The notes under the pieces: model-generated
Database searches by the model: none
Told to the model about the DNA's origin: nothing
Seen by the model: only the letters and a program-made list of their open reading frames with translations
Shown here: piece by piece, positions 7,716-16,415 of the stretch
Layout of the letters: each line of letters opens with the position of its first letter
Position numbering within the stretch: position 1 is the stretch's first letter
From: Symbiobacterium thermophilum
Lineage (GTDB): Bacteria; Bacillota; Sulfobacillia; UBA995
Direction of reading: 5' to 3'
NCBI GenBank assembly: GCA_020725145.1
Contig: DYFO01000007.1
Coordinates: forward strand, 1-61,029
Length of the DNA stretch: 61,029 nucleotides
Made by a program: the position numbers and the translations under genes

Positions 7716-8787
7716 CGGCGCGCATGTCACCGTGATGCTGGTGGTGGCCATCGCCGCCAAGGTGTTCGTGGCCTTCCCGCGGTTCTTGACCCTGGCCGCC
7801 GGCAGCGCGGGGTGGCTGGCGCTGGCGGCGGGTGCGCTGATCGCACTGGCCGCCCTGGCCCTGGGACTGGCGGCCATGGGCCGCTTCCGCGGCGAGAGCA
7901 TGGTGCCGGTCTGCATCAGACTGGCGGGGCCCGTGCTCGGGAGACTGCTCACCCTCCCGGTGTGGCTTGGCTTCCTCTTCGTGACCGCGCTCACCGCCCG
8001 CCAGTTCGCCGAAAGCTTCAGCACCGCCTTGCTGCCGCGGACCCCGGTGCCCGTCATCTCGGCCACCATCGTGGTGCTCGCAGGCCTCAGCGCCGCCGCC
8101 GGTCTTGAAACGCTGGTCCGGGCGACCATGCTTTTCAGCCTCGTGCTGGCCTTCTTCCTGGTGGCCCTGCTTGCCGGCACGCTGCCGCTCGCGGATTTGA
8201 CCAACCTGTGGCCGCTGCTGGGGCCGGGCCTTGGGCCGGTGGCCTTGGAGGGGTGGAAGGCAAGCGGGTTCTACGGCGAGTTCTTCCTGCTTTTCCTGAT
8301 CGTCGACGCCTTCCGGCGCCGGTCGGAGCTTTGGCGCACGGGGGCGCTGGCCATCGGGGTGGGCTGGTTGATCCTGTCGGCGATTTCCGTGCTCACGGTG
8401 GCCGTGTTCTCGGTGCCCGGGGCCGAGCGTCTCAGTTTCCCCATCTTCATGCTGGCCCGCTCGCTGAACATCGGCGAGTTCGTGGAGCGGGTGGAGGCGC
8501 TGTTCGTGTTCCTGTGGATGCTCACCGCCGTGCTCAAGCTGGGGGCCACGCTGTTCGCCGCCGTGATCATGCTGGCGCAATACGCGGGCCTCGCGCACTT
8601 CCGCCCGCTGGTGCCGGGCACGGGCCTCCTGGTGTATCTCCTCGCCGCCGTACCGCGGTCGGGCGGCGAGGCGGCCACCCTTGACTTTCGGGGCCTGCGG
8701 GAGTGGGGATGGACGGTCGTGGTGGGCGTCCCGCTGGTCATGTACCTGCTCGGACTTCGACGCCGCGGGAAGGAACAGACGGGGTGA
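7690..8787 (+). CDS. gerKB: Spore germinant receptor B subunit (APC-superfamily permease-like)
   Basis: 365 residues, ten or so TM helices, matching the GerB/spore-permease family that is distantly related to amino acid transporters and is thought to bind the germinant. The GTG start at 7690 lies nine bases after AAGGAGGTG and inside the end of gerKA. The stop TGA shares its A with the ATG of gerKC, so the three receptor genes are coupled. Confidence 0.92.
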   Translation: MASRSGHVDGAHVTVMLVVAIAAKVFVAFPRFLTLAAGSAGWLALAAGALIALAALALGLAAMGRFRGESMVPVCIRLAGPVLGRLLTLPVWLGFLFVTALTARQFAESFSTALLPRTPVPVISATIVVLAGLSAAAGLETLVRATMLFSLVLAFFLVALLAGTLPLADLTNLWPLLGPGLGPVALEGWKASGFYGEFFLLFLIVDAFRRRSELWRTGALAIGVGWLILSAISVLTVAVFSVPGAERLSFPIFMLARSLNIGEFVERVEALFVFLWMLTAVLKLGATLFAAVIMLAQYAGLAHFRPLVPGTGLLVYLLAAVPRSGGEAATLDFRGLREWGWTVVVGVPLVMYLLGLRRRGKEQTG

Positions 8788-9974
8788 TGGACCTTAAGCG
8801 GTGGGTCACCCTGGTCATTTGCGCGATGGTGGCGCTCGGCCAGCCGGGCTGCTGGGATCTTGAGGAGATCAACAACCTCGCCCTGGTGCTGGCGCTGGGG
8901 CTGGATGCGGGCGAGGGAGAGGAGATGGAAGTCAGCTTCCAGCTGTCCATCCCCCGCAACCTTGCGGGAGGCGGCGGCCCCCCCGGCGGCGGTGCCGGGC
9001 AGGGAGGGTCGGCAAGCCCGGCCCAACAGACACTGCTGATCAGCATGGGGGCCCCAAACGTCAGCCGGGCCCTGGAACGCCTCGGCCTGGTGCTCAGCCG
9101 CCGGCCAACCCTCGTCCAGAACGAGGTGCTGGTGGTGGGCGAAGAGCTGGCGCGCCGGGGCCTGGCCCGCCACCTGGGTGGATTGCAGCGCCTGCCCGAA
9201 TTCCGCGGCAACGTGCCGCTGCTGGTGACCAAGGGACGGGCCGCCTCCCTGCTGCAGATCCGTCCGCAGCTGGAACCAAGGCCGTCCAAGTACCTGGAAG
9301 ACCTCCTGCGCCAGGGTCACCACGCCGGCCTAAGCCCCCTGGTGAGGATGAGCGACTTCCTGTCGACCATGGAGGTCAGCGCCGTGCACGCGGTGACACC
9401 GCTGGTCGACAAAGCCGGCGAGAGCCAGGCCCGCATCGTGGGCGCCGCCGCCTTTCACGGGGGGTCGCTGGTGGGTGAGCTCGATGTCGAGGAAACCCGG
9501 TGGTGGCTCATGCTCGCGGGACAGTGGCGCCAGGGCACGCTTACGGTAGACGACCCTCGCGACCCCAAGTACCCGTTGACGTTGATGCTCAGCGCCGCCC
9601 ACCCCCGGGTCCGCGTGAGGCGGCGGGAGGGAGAACCCGTGCGCATCGAGGTGAGCATCTTCCTGCGGGCGGAGGTCCAGGAAGCGGAGGCCCCGCGGCA
9701 GGATCCCCTGGGGCCGGGGGATCTCGAGGCCCTTGCGCGTGGGGTGGAAGAAATGCTGAACCGGCGCATGGCCGCGCTGGTGCGCCGCACCCAGCAGGAG
9801 CTCGCGGCGGACATCTTCGGCTTCGGCCGCCGGGTGCGCATGACCTTCACCGTGCGGCCGGCGTGGGAGGCTTTCGACTGGGACCTCGAATACCCGCGGG
9901 CGGAAATCGTGGTGAGGAACCGGATAGCCATGAAATGGGTGGGTCTCACCTACGGACCGCCGGTCCCCGATTAG
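8787..9974 (+). CDS. gerKC: Spore germinant receptor C subunit lipoprotein
   Basis: 395 residues with a short hydrophobic leader and a GCWDLEEINNLALVLALG block, which is the diagnostic lipid-attachment region of GerC proteins; the lipobox here reads QPGC and is slightly unusual. A Gly/Pro-rich loop (about 58-75) interrupts the first domain. The mature protein is expected on the outer face of the inner spore membrane. It ends one base from the convergent small two-TM gene on the other strand. Confidence 0.92.
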   Translation: MDLKRWVTLVICAMVALGQPGCWDLEEINNLALVLALGLDAGEGEEMEVSFQLSIPRNLAGGGGPPGGGAGQGGSASPAQQTLLISMGAPNVSRALERLGLVLSRRPTLVQNEVLVVGEELARRGLARHLGGLQRLPEFRGNVPLLVTKGRAASLLQIRPQLEPRPSKYLEDLLRQGHHAGLSPLVRMSDFLSTMEVSAVHAVTPLVDKAGESQARIVGAAAFHGGSLVGELDVEETRWWLMLAGQWRQGTLTVDDPRDPKYPLTLMLSAAHPRVRVRRREGEPVRIEVSIFLRAEVQEAEAPRQDPLGPGDLEALARGVEEMLNRRMAALVRRTQQELAADIFGFGRRVRMTFTVRPAWEAFDWDLEYPRAEIVVRNRIAMKWVGLTYGPPVPD

Positions 9975-9975
9975 C

Positions 9976-10140
9976 TCAGTAACCACGGACGGTCAGCCAG
10001 GCGGCCAGGGCCAGCGTCAGTAGCACGAGCAGCATCGCCGCCACCGCGGCCGGGCGGTGGCCTTCGCGCCACTTGATGCGTGCGAACCAGGTCGTGTAGA
10101 CGACGATGCCTAGCGTTCCCAGCCACTCGACGAAGGACAT
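9976..10140 (-). CDS. 54-residue two-TM protein, candidate germinant-receptor D-type subunit
   Basis: Short gene read directly from the minus strand: ATG at 10140, TGA at 9976-9978. The protein begins MSFVEWLGTLGIVVYTTWF, then a basic loop ARIKWREGHRP, then a second hydrophobic helix rich in Leu and Ala, ending VRGY. Two TM helices of normal length separated by a basic cytosolic turn, with an aromatic border, are very unlikely by chance. Some germinant receptor loci are known to carry a small two-TM D subunit of about this size. Here it is convergent with gerKC rather than in the operon, so the assignment is inference. GGGAGGCGG lies upstream at rather long spacing; a GTG four codons earlier is another possible start. 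Confidence 0.65.
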   Translation of the reverse strand: MSFVEWLGTLGIVVYTTWFARIKWREGHRPAAVAAMLLVLLTLALAAWLTVRGY

Positions 10141-10232
10141 GACCCCGCGCACCGCCTCCCGTAGGCGATCCTGCCCCCGCAGGCGGGCATCAACACCCGG
10201 ACCCTCTCGTAAGCTGCCGGGGAGGGTCGGGC

Positions 10233-11549
10233 TTGCGGTGGAAGCATGCGGCCTCGGGTGTTGTGGTGGCGGCCTTGCTGGTAATGAAGCTGCCCGGACA
10301 GCTCCATCGCCATGTGACGGCCGAAGTGGAGATCGATCTCTTGGGTCCTCCCGGCCACAGCGTGATGGTGGTCCGGTTCCTGCTTCCGGTAGGGCGCTAC
10401 CGGTGGCGGCCGACGGTGTCGGTATCCGCCGATCCGGCGGCCGACCTCCTGGTAAAGGAGGTCTGGCTCGACCCCCACCTCCTGGTGGCCACGGTGACCG
10501 AAATCCAGCCTCCCTTCGGCCGGCGGCTCGACTACCGCATCAGGGCACCCGTCGCGTGGGCGGCGCTGGCCGGCCTGGACCTGCGCGGCAGCTTTCGGCA
10601 GCCGGTGGTACCGGCCATCCGGACGCTGGAACCCGAGACGGTGCCTTCCCGCGGACCGGTGACCCTGCGGCTGAACACCTTCGTCACCCTGACCGATCTC
10701 CGGCAACGGCTGGTGGTGCGACCCGAAGACGGAGGGGCTCCGGCCACCGGCAGCCTGCTTGGCGTCGAGGGCGACCCGGCCTGCTGGCAGTTCCACCCCG
10801 ACCCCCCGCTTCGCGGCGGGCAGCGGTACCGGGTGGTGGTGGAACCGGGCCTGAAGGGGCCGGAAGGTGCGGTAGCCGGCCGGTTGGAGGCGGGCTTTCG
10901 GGTGGCCCCGGCCGTTCGCTGGCTGCGCTACCCGGAGCAGCCGCTGTCCCTTTACCCCGAGCTTGTGTTCGAGGCGGACCAGGAACTGGCCGAAGTCCGG
11001 TTCGCACTGTGGGGTGTGCCGGGCGAGACCACGGTCACGGGGTCGCGGGTGACCTTCCGCCCCGCCCGGGCGCTGCTGCCGGGAACCGTCTACCTGGCCA
11101 GCGTTCGGGCCTGGGCCGCCAGTGGCGAGCAGGCACCGGAGCTTTGGCTGCCACTGCGCACCCAGGACCTCACGGGCTACTGGGTGGAGGTGTGTCTCAC
11201 ACCTCCCCAGACGGTACGCGTCTACCGTGGGACCGAACTCGTGCGGGTTCTACTTGCCTCCGCGGGGACGGCGACCCATCCTACCCCGGTGGGAACCTTT
11301 CGGGTGGCCGGGAGGGGAGAGTACTTTTGGAATCCCCGCTACGGCGAAGGAGCCTACTACTGGGTGCGCTTTCACGGTTCCTACCTGTTTCACTCCGTTC
11401 CCTGCGACGCGACGGGGGCGATTCTGCCGCACGAGGAGCTGAAGCTGGGCTGGCCCGCCAGTCACGGCTGCGTGCGCCTCGACCTCGCCGACGCCCGGTG
11501 GCTGTACGAGCACCTTCCCGACGGCTCGCCGGTGATCGTGCATCCTTGA
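10233..11549 (+). CDS. L,D-transpeptidase (YkuD) with N-terminal Ig-like region
   Basis: 438 residues. TTG start six bases after GGGGAGGG. An uncleaved or cleaved hydrophobic N terminus (about 6-20) leads into a long beta-rich extracellular part of about 300 residues, then a C-terminal YkuD domain with LFHSVP (His) and the catalytic SHGCVRLDLADARWLYEHLP signature. It would make 3-3 cross-links in peptidoglycan or attach proteins, outside the membrane. Ends eight bases from the convergent solute-binding lipoprotein gene. Confidence 0.88.
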   Translation: MRWKHAASGVVVAALLVMKLPGQLHRHVTAEVEIDLLGPPGHSVMVVRFLLPVGRYRWRPTVSVSADPAADLLVKEVWLDPHLLVATVTEIQPPFGRRLDYRIRAPVAWAALAGLDLRGSFRQPVVPAIRTLEPETVPSRGPVTLRLNTFVTLTDLRQRLVVRPEDGGAPATGSLLGVEGDPACWQFHPDPPLRGGQRYRVVVEPGLKGPEGAVAGRLEAGFRVAPAVRWLRYPEQPLSLYPELVFEADQELAEVRFALWGVPGETTVTGSRVTFRPARALLPGTVYLASVRAWAASGEQAPELWLPLRTQDLTGYWVEVCLTPPQTVRVYRGTELVRVLLASAGTATHPTPVGTFRVAGRGEYFWNPRYGEGAYYWVRFHGSYLFHSVPCDATGAILPHEELKLGWPASHGCVRLDLADARWLYEHLPDGSPVIVHP

Positions 11550-11557
11550 TGCCGGGC

Positions 11558-12850
11558 TTACCGTTCCGGGAAGTCCGGCAGGAGCTGGCCCAACAACTCC
11601 ACGAGCTCACCGTCACTCAGCCGGCCGGCCCACCACCCGGCCAGCAGCGGACGTGCCGCCTGCAGGGCGCGGTAACGCTCGGGGGAGTAACCCTGGCCGG
11701 GACACCAGGTCGCCGGCCCGGTGAGGGCGTCCAGCGCCGGCCGCACCTCCGGGGATGGGTCGGGCTGGAAGGCAGGCACACCCAGCACCGATCCCCGGGG
11801 GAAAAGCTCGGGGCTACGGCTCAGCCAACGCGCAAGCTCCATGGCGGCCTGGGTGTGCTCCAGCCCCTTGAACCGGCGCTGCCGGAAGACTACCAGCTGC
11901 GTGACGGCAACCGGGCGCACCTCTGGGAGGCCGGGGAAACCGGGCACCGGCAAGAGGACGACTTCCGGCATGCCCGCCAGGTGGCATGCCAGCGCGGGAC
12001 CGGCACCCAGCAAGAAGGCAGCTTCGCCGGCGACGAAGGCCGCCACGGCCCGGTCGTCGGCGGCAGGCCCTGTCGGCATGGCTCCGGCATCCACCGCGCT
12101 GCGCACCCAGTCCAGGGCGCGTTCGAGTTCGGGACCCCGGGTGAACAGGTCGGCCCCCTGGCTGCCCACCAGCCAGCGCAGCACGGCTTCACCGCCGGGC
12201 GCCACCAGCCCGTAGTGCAGGCCCCGGCGCGCTCCGGGCCGGCAGGCCTGGACCGCCGCTTCGAGCAGGTCGTTCCAGTCCCAGCCCTCGCTCCACAGCA
12301 CGGAGACATCCAGACCGACTTCGGCCAGCACCTCGCGGCGGCCTGCCACGACAAGCGGGCAGAGCCACCGGGGCCATGCTACCGGCTCGCCCTGCCGGGA
12401 GGCCGGGCCCCAGGCCGCCGGATAGTACAGCGCGTGCTCGTCCGCATGGAGATAGGGAGCGACGGGCACCACCAGTTCGTGCGCCGGAAGCGGCCAGTCC
12501 CACCAGCTGGCGAAGACGTCGGGTGGGTCGCCGGCGTCCAGCGCCTGTGCCAGTTGGCGGTCGCCCTCACAGAAGTCCAGCAAGGTTACCTCGACACTGA
12601 CGTTGGGGAACGCCTGTCGAAAGGCCGCAAGCGTGGCCATCAGCTTCTCGAGATGACGCTCACCTCCTTCCTCGAAAGGCAGCACGGGTCCCACCGGGTA
12701 GCGAAACTCCCAGAGCCGCAGGGTGTACCGCGTGGAAGGGTCAAGAGGCACCGGACGCAAGCGCGGTACCTCAGCCGACCCGGGCGGGCGCGCACAACCA
12801 CAGGCGATCAGGAAGAGCAGCAGCACGGCAGCTACCTCCCGCCGGGTCAT
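11558..12850 (-). CDS. Extracellular solute-binding lipoprotein (ABC sugar-type), orphan
   Basis: 430 residues. Signal peptide with lipobox LIAC followed by a Pro-rich linker; the rest matches the cluster-1-like solute-binding fold in pattern: TLRLWEFRYP at the start, DPPDVFASWWDWPL, WDWNDLLEAA, and a typical hinge/C-lobe (AVAAFVAGEAAFLLGAGPA). No permease or ATPase gene is next to it, so it is either an orphan receptor or feeds a transporter elsewhere. ATG at 12850 behind GGGGGTGG. It starts 11 bases after the upstream L,D-transpeptidase gene on the same strand. Confidence 0.78.
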   Translation of the reverse strand: MTRREVAAVLLLFLIACGCARPPGSAEVPRLRPVPLDPSTRYTLRLWEFRYPVGPVLPFEEGGERHLEKLMATLAAFRQAFPNVSVEVTLLDFCEGDRQLAQALDAGDPPDVFASWWDWPLPAHELVVPVAPYLHADEHALYYPAAWGPASRQGEPVAWPRWLCPLVVAGRREVLAEVGLDVSVLWSEGWDWNDLLEAAVQACRPGARRGLHYGLVAPGGEAVLRWLVGSQGADLFTRGPELERALDWVRSAVDAGAMPTGPAADDRAVAAFVAGEAAFLLGAGPALACHLAGMPEVVLLPVPGFPGLPEVRPVAVTQLVVFRQRRFKGLEHTQAAMELARWLSRSPELFPRGSVLGVPAFQPDPSPEVRPALDALTGPATWCPGQGYSPERYRALQAARPLLAGWWAGRLSDGELVELLGQLLPDFPER

Positions 12851-12861
12851 CCCGCCACCCC

Positions 12862-13674
12862 CTACCGGAAGCCGACGATCTGCTGGACGCTGGGCGTCCC
12901 TCGGCCGTCCACGGCAAGACCGTAGAAAGTCTGGAGCTCGCGGATCGCCCGTTCCGTGCGAGGGCCGAGCCGGCCGTCCGCCCATTGGGGCGAAAAACCG
13001 GCTTCCTTGAGCCTTAGCTGGAAGGCCACCACGTCGCGCCCCGTCAGTTTCCCCTCGTAGACCGGGCGGGGACGGAAGGCAGGCTCGGGGCCCACGATCT
13101 TGACCGGCGTGCCTACCCGGACGAGTTCGAACAGCTCCTCGACGTCGTGGTTGAACATGCGCACACAGCCGCCGCTGACGTTGCGGCCGATGGACCAGTT
13201 CTTGTTGGTGCCGTGAATGCCGTAGATCCCCCAGGGGACGTTCAGCCCCAGCCAGCGCGTGCCGAAGCCCCCGCCCCAGTTGTGGCTCTTGCTGCTCACC
13301 TTCCACTCCCCGACCGGCGTGGGGGTCCTGGGTTTGCCAACGGCGCAAGGATATGTCCGCCGGACCTCGCCGTCCATCAGCACCGTCAGCGTGCGCTGCT
13401 CCACGTCGATCAAGATCAACGTGCGCTCACGGGGTGTTTCCTGGGCGGCGGCGAAGGGCAGGGCCTGGGCCCGCAGCACCCACCACACCGCGAGGTGAAG
13501 TGCTGGCGACCGGGCGGTCAGTTCATCGGGGTCGCCGGCGGGAGCGGCAGGGGCAAACAGGCGGTATTCGGGGAGGGACCAGCCGGCCAGCACCGTGGCC
13601 GCCAGGGTGGAGAGCACCCCCACCCACAGGGATGCCTTGACCTGCAGCCACACCGCCAACCTGACCCGGCGCAC
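12862..13674 (-). CDS. L,D-transpeptidase (YkuD) with C-terminal peptidoglycan-binding domain
   Basis: About 270 residues. N-terminal hydrophobic anchor (about 10-30), YkuD domain with TLILIDVEQRTLTVL, the histidine motif GIHGTN, and the catalytic SGGCVRM, then a PG_binding_1-like repeat at the C terminus (LQLRLKEAGF, DGRLGPRTERAIRELQ). Unlike the plus-strand paralogue, the accessory domain is C-terminal. GTG at 13674 is chosen because GAGGTG lies six bases before it; a GTG at 13683 is also possible. Probably co-transcribed with the solute-binding lipoprotein. Confidence 0.87.
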   Translation of the reverse strand: MRRVRLAVWLQVKASLWVGVLSTLAATVLAGWSLPEYRLFAPAAPAGDPDELTARSPALHLAVWWVLRAQALPFAAAQETPRERTLILIDVEQRTLTVLMDGEVRRTYPCAVGKPRTPTPVGEWKVSSKSHNWGGGFGTRWLGLNVPWGIYGIHGTNKNWSIGRNVSGGCVRMFNHDVEELFELVRVGTPVKIVGPEPAFRPRPVYEGKLTGRDVVAFQLRLKEAGFSPQWADGRLGPRTERAIRELQTFYGLAVDGRGTPSVQQIVGFR

Positions 13675-13727
13675 GCCCGACACCTCGGATGGGGAGTCTC
13701 CCCACTCCTGTATGCCGCCTGTCCGGC

Positions 13728-14876
13728 CTAGATGTCTGGTCGCTCGATGATGGTGGCGGTCGCCATGCCGTGACCGATGCACATCACCTGCAGCCCGTAG
13801 CGGCCGTCTATTCGCTCCAGCTCGTGCAGCAGCGTGCACATGAGGCGGGCGCCGCTTGCCCCCAGCGGATGGCCCAACGCGATGGCACCGCCGTTGGGGT
13901 TGACCCTGCTCATGTCCGGCTCCAACTCGCGCTGCCAGGCCAGCACCACCGAGGCGAAGGCCTCGTTGATCTCGATCACGTCCATGTCGTCAAGGGCAAG
14001 ACCGGCCCGCGCGAGCACCTTGCGCGTGGCGGGGATCACTCCGGTCAGCATGATCACCGGATCCACCCCGGCCACCGCCCGCGCCACCACCCGGGCTCGC
14101 GGCTCAAGTCCGAACGCGCGGGCCTTGTCGGCAGACATAAGCAGCACCGCGGCGGCTCCGTCGCTTACCTGCGAGGAGTTGCCCGCGGTCACCACCCCGT
14201 CCGGCTTGAAGGCCGGTTTGAGGGCGGCCATCTTCTCCGGCGAGGTGTCCGGCCGCGGTCCCTCGTCTGAGGCGACCGTCACCGCACCACCCTCGGGCAG
14301 CTCGACCTTGACCGGCATGACCTCGCGCGCGAACCTTCCCTCGCGCCACGCCTGCAGTGCCTTGCGGTGGCTCTGGAAGGAGAAGGCGTCCAGTTCCTCA
14401 CGTGGGATCCGCCAACGTTCGGCGATCATCTCCGCCGCGATCCCCTGCGGAACCAGGGGCCAGCGCCCGGTAAGCTGCTCGCTCAGCGGACCGGCGTCCG
14501 AGCCCATGGCCACCCGGCTCATGCTCTCCACGCCGGCGGCGATCACGACGTCCATGTCACCGCTCATGATAGCCTGGGCGGCGAAGTGAACGGCCTGTTG
14601 GCTGGAGCCGCACATGCGGTTCAGGCTTACCCCGGTGACCTCTACCGGGAAGTCGGCGATCAGGGCGGCCACCCGCGCCACGTTGAGCCCCTGCTCGCCG
14701 ATCTGGGTCACGCACCCCATGATGATGTCGTCCACCGCACCGGGAGGTATGCCCGCGCGGCGCACGACCTCGGCCAGATTGAGGGCGGCCAGTTCGTCCG
14801 CCCGGAGGTGGCTGAGGGTTCCGTTGCGTCTGCCGATGGGCGTGCGGACCGCCTCCACTATCACGGCGTCCGGCAA
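13728..14876 (-). CDS. Acetyl-CoA acyltransferase (thiolase)
   Basis: 382 residues. Family motifs: VRTPIGRRNG at the N terminus, the nucleophilic Cys in NRMCGSSQQAV (about residue 87), the GHPLGASGARL His motif and the final CIGHGMATA Cys motif. It cleaves 3-ketoacyl-CoA (beta-oxidation) or condenses acetyl-CoA. TTG start behind AAGGAGGTCGGG. The start region overlaps the CaiB/racemase gene by 16 bases; it is the last gene of the TetR/SCP2/CaiB/thiolase operon, which favours the degradative role. Confidence 0.92.
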   Translation of the reverse strand: MPDAVIVEAVRTPIGRRNGTLSHLRADELAALNLAEVVRRAGIPPGAVDDIIMGCVTQIGEQGLNVARVAALIADFPVEVTGVSLNRMCGSSQQAVHFAAQAIMSGDMDVVIAAGVESMSRVAMGSDAGPLSEQLTGRWPLVPQGIAAEMIAERWRIPREELDAFSFQSHRKALQAWREGRFAREVMPVKVELPEGGAVTVASDEGPRPDTSPEKMAALKPAFKPDGVVTAGNSSQVSDGAAAVLLMSADKARAFGLEPRARVVARAVAGVDPVIMLTGVIPATRKVLARAGLALDDMDVIEINEAFASVVLAWQRELEPDMSRVNPNGGAIALGHPLGASGARLMCTLLHELERIDGRYGLQVMCIGHGMATATIIERPDI

Positions 14877-16015
14877 GTTTCCCGACCTCCTTCGTCGGAC
14901 ATCAGTACGACGCCCTGATGTGCGAGCGCTTCAAGCTCCGCGGCGGCCAGCCCCAGCGCTCCGAGCACCTCCCGGGTGTGCTGCCCGCGCCGCGGGGCGG
15001 GCCGGTCGGGAGGCTGCCAGCCCTCGCAACGGAAGGGAAGACCCTGCCGGCCGAAACCCCGTGCCCGCGCGAGCTCCCCGGCCATGGCCTCCGGCGGATC
15101 GAGCACCGGAGTCAGGCAGAGGTCTTGCCCTGTGCCCAGGTCCGCCCATTCCTGCAAGGTCCGGCTGCGGAAGAGGGCCTCCAGTTCGTCGTGCACCGGG
15201 TCACCGCGGCGTGCGGAACTGAACTGCCCGGAGACAAGATCCCCGCGGCCCACCGCGTTGCAGAAGTTGGTCCAAAAGCGCCTCTCCAATGCTGCCAGGG
15301 CAACGTAGCGGTGGTCACGAGTTGCCCATACGTTGTAGCACACGTAGCGTCCCGCAAGCGGCAGATCCTCGCGGGTGAGGACCTGGCCGGGGGCCGCGTC
15401 GGTCAACAGGGGCCGCAGCCAAGAGGCCAGCACGTCGACCATGGCCACGTCGACCCGTGCGCCGCGGCCGGTGTTCCGGCGCTGCACCACGGCGGCCAGC
15501 ACCGCGAGCGCGGCCGCCGCTCCCCCTGCCAGGTCGGCCAGCAGGATGGGCGGGATCGGCGGCGGCCGGCCTGCCTCCCCGAACAGGCTCAAAAGCCCCG
15601 ACAGGGCAAGGTAGTTGAGATCGTGACCGGCCTCCTGCGCCCGGGGTCCCGTCTGGCCGTAACCCGTAAGCGAGCAGTAGATCAGCCCCGGCGAGGAGGC
15701 GGCAAGCTCCGGGTACCCGAGCCCCAGGCGGTCGGCCACCCCGGGTCGGAACCCCTCGATCAGCACGTCACAGGTGGCGGCCAGGGCGCGGGCCATGGCG
15801 AGCCCTCGTGGATGCTTCAGATCGACGGCCACGCTCTTTTTGTTACGGTCCAGGCACCCCAGTACGGCGGCCGCCCAGCCCTCGAGGGCGGGGAATCGTG
15901 ATGGTCCCGGCGGTTCGAGCTTGATTACCTCCGCGCCGAGGTCGGCCAGGAGGCCGGTGGCGTAGGCGCCGGGCACCAGGGAAGTCAGGTCTAAAACCCT
16001 GGTGCCTGCGAGCAT
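14861..16015 (-). CDS. CoA-transferase family III protein, alpha-methylacyl-CoA racemase-like
   Basis: 384 residues. N-terminal GTRVLDLTSLVPGAYA and ADLGAEVIKLEPP, then RNKKSVAVDLKHP, are CaiB/BaiF-family motifs. The GHDLNYLALSG segment and the following LLADLAGGA block match alpha-methylacyl-CoA racemases, where His and Asp in these places move the alpha proton, rather than formyl/carnitine-CoA transferases. A racemase would let 2-methyl-branched acyl-CoAs enter beta-oxidation with the neighbouring genes. Substrate not determined. Confidence 0.85.
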   Translation of the reverse strand: MLAGTRVLDLTSLVPGAYATGLLADLGAEVIKLEPPGPSRFPALEGWAAAVLGCLDRNKKSVAVDLKHPRGLAMARALAATCDVLIEGFRPGVADRLGLGYPELAASSPGLIYCSLTGYGQTGPRAQEAGHDLNYLALSGLLSLFGEAGRPPPIPPILLADLAGGAAAALAVLAAVVQRRNTGRGARVDVAMVDVLASWLRPLLTDAAPGQVLTREDLPLAGRYVCYNVWATRDHRYVALAALERRFWTNFCNAVGRGDLVSGQFSSARRGDPVHDELEALFRSRTLQEWADLGTGQDLCLTPVLDPPEAMAGELARARGFGRQGLPFRCEGWQPPDRPAPRRGQHTREVLGALGLAAAELEALAHQGVVLMSDEGGRETCRTP

Positions 16016-16067
16016 GGCCCGGGCCCGGCACCGGCCTCGAAGGGCCGGCGCCGGGCCTCCTCCCTCC

Positions 16068-16388
16068 TCACATCAGGACGTTCTGCAGCTTCATGGCCAG
16101 ACCCATGTCGCCCTGGAGCTTGAGCCGGCCGGTCATGAAGGCCTGGGTGGGGTTGAGCTTGCCGCTGACCATCTCCTTGAAATCGGCCGCGCTCATCGAG
16201 ATGGTGACACCCGGAGTGTAGGGCGTGCCCTCGGCGACCTCCGCCTTGCCCCCCTCGGCCTTGATCTGCCAGTCCCCCGCCTCCTCGCCCGAGAGGCTGA
16301 ACTGGAACACCGCGTTCAGCCCCTGGATCTTGGCGGGGTTGGCCGCCAGCCGCTTTTCCATCTCACCGAAGATCTCCTTGATCGTCAA
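16068..16388 (-). CDS. SCP2 sterol/lipid-carrier domain protein
   Basis: 106 residues, a stand-alone SCP-2 domain: TIKEIFGEMEKRL at the start, FQFSLSGEEAGDW, VTISMSAADFKEMVSGKL and a C-terminal hydrophobic helix. Such domains bind fatty acyl-CoA or sterol-like lipids and often occur in acyl-CoA degradation operons. TTG at 16388 lies seven bases after GGGAGG. It lies between the TetR gene and the racemase gene on the same strand. Confidence 0.85.
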   Translation of the reverse strand: MTIKEIFGEMEKRLAANPAKIQGLNAVFQFSLSGEEAGDWQIKAEGGKAEVAEGTPYTPGVTISMSAADFKEMVSGKLNPTQAFMTGRLKLQGDMGLAMKLQNVLM

Positions 16389-16415
16389 GCCTATCCCTCC
16401 CTGCAAGTTGGATGG

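Noticed and set aside
10106-12925. 939-codon plus-strand frame
   Set aside because: Shadow of the YkuD and solute-binding genes in GC-rich DNA; composition is Arg/Gly/Pro-rich without domains.
11558-13348. 596-residue solute-binding protein
   Set aside because: The first 166 codons are antisense-like and cover the neighbouring L,D-transpeptidase; signal peptide and ribosome binding site define the start at 12850.
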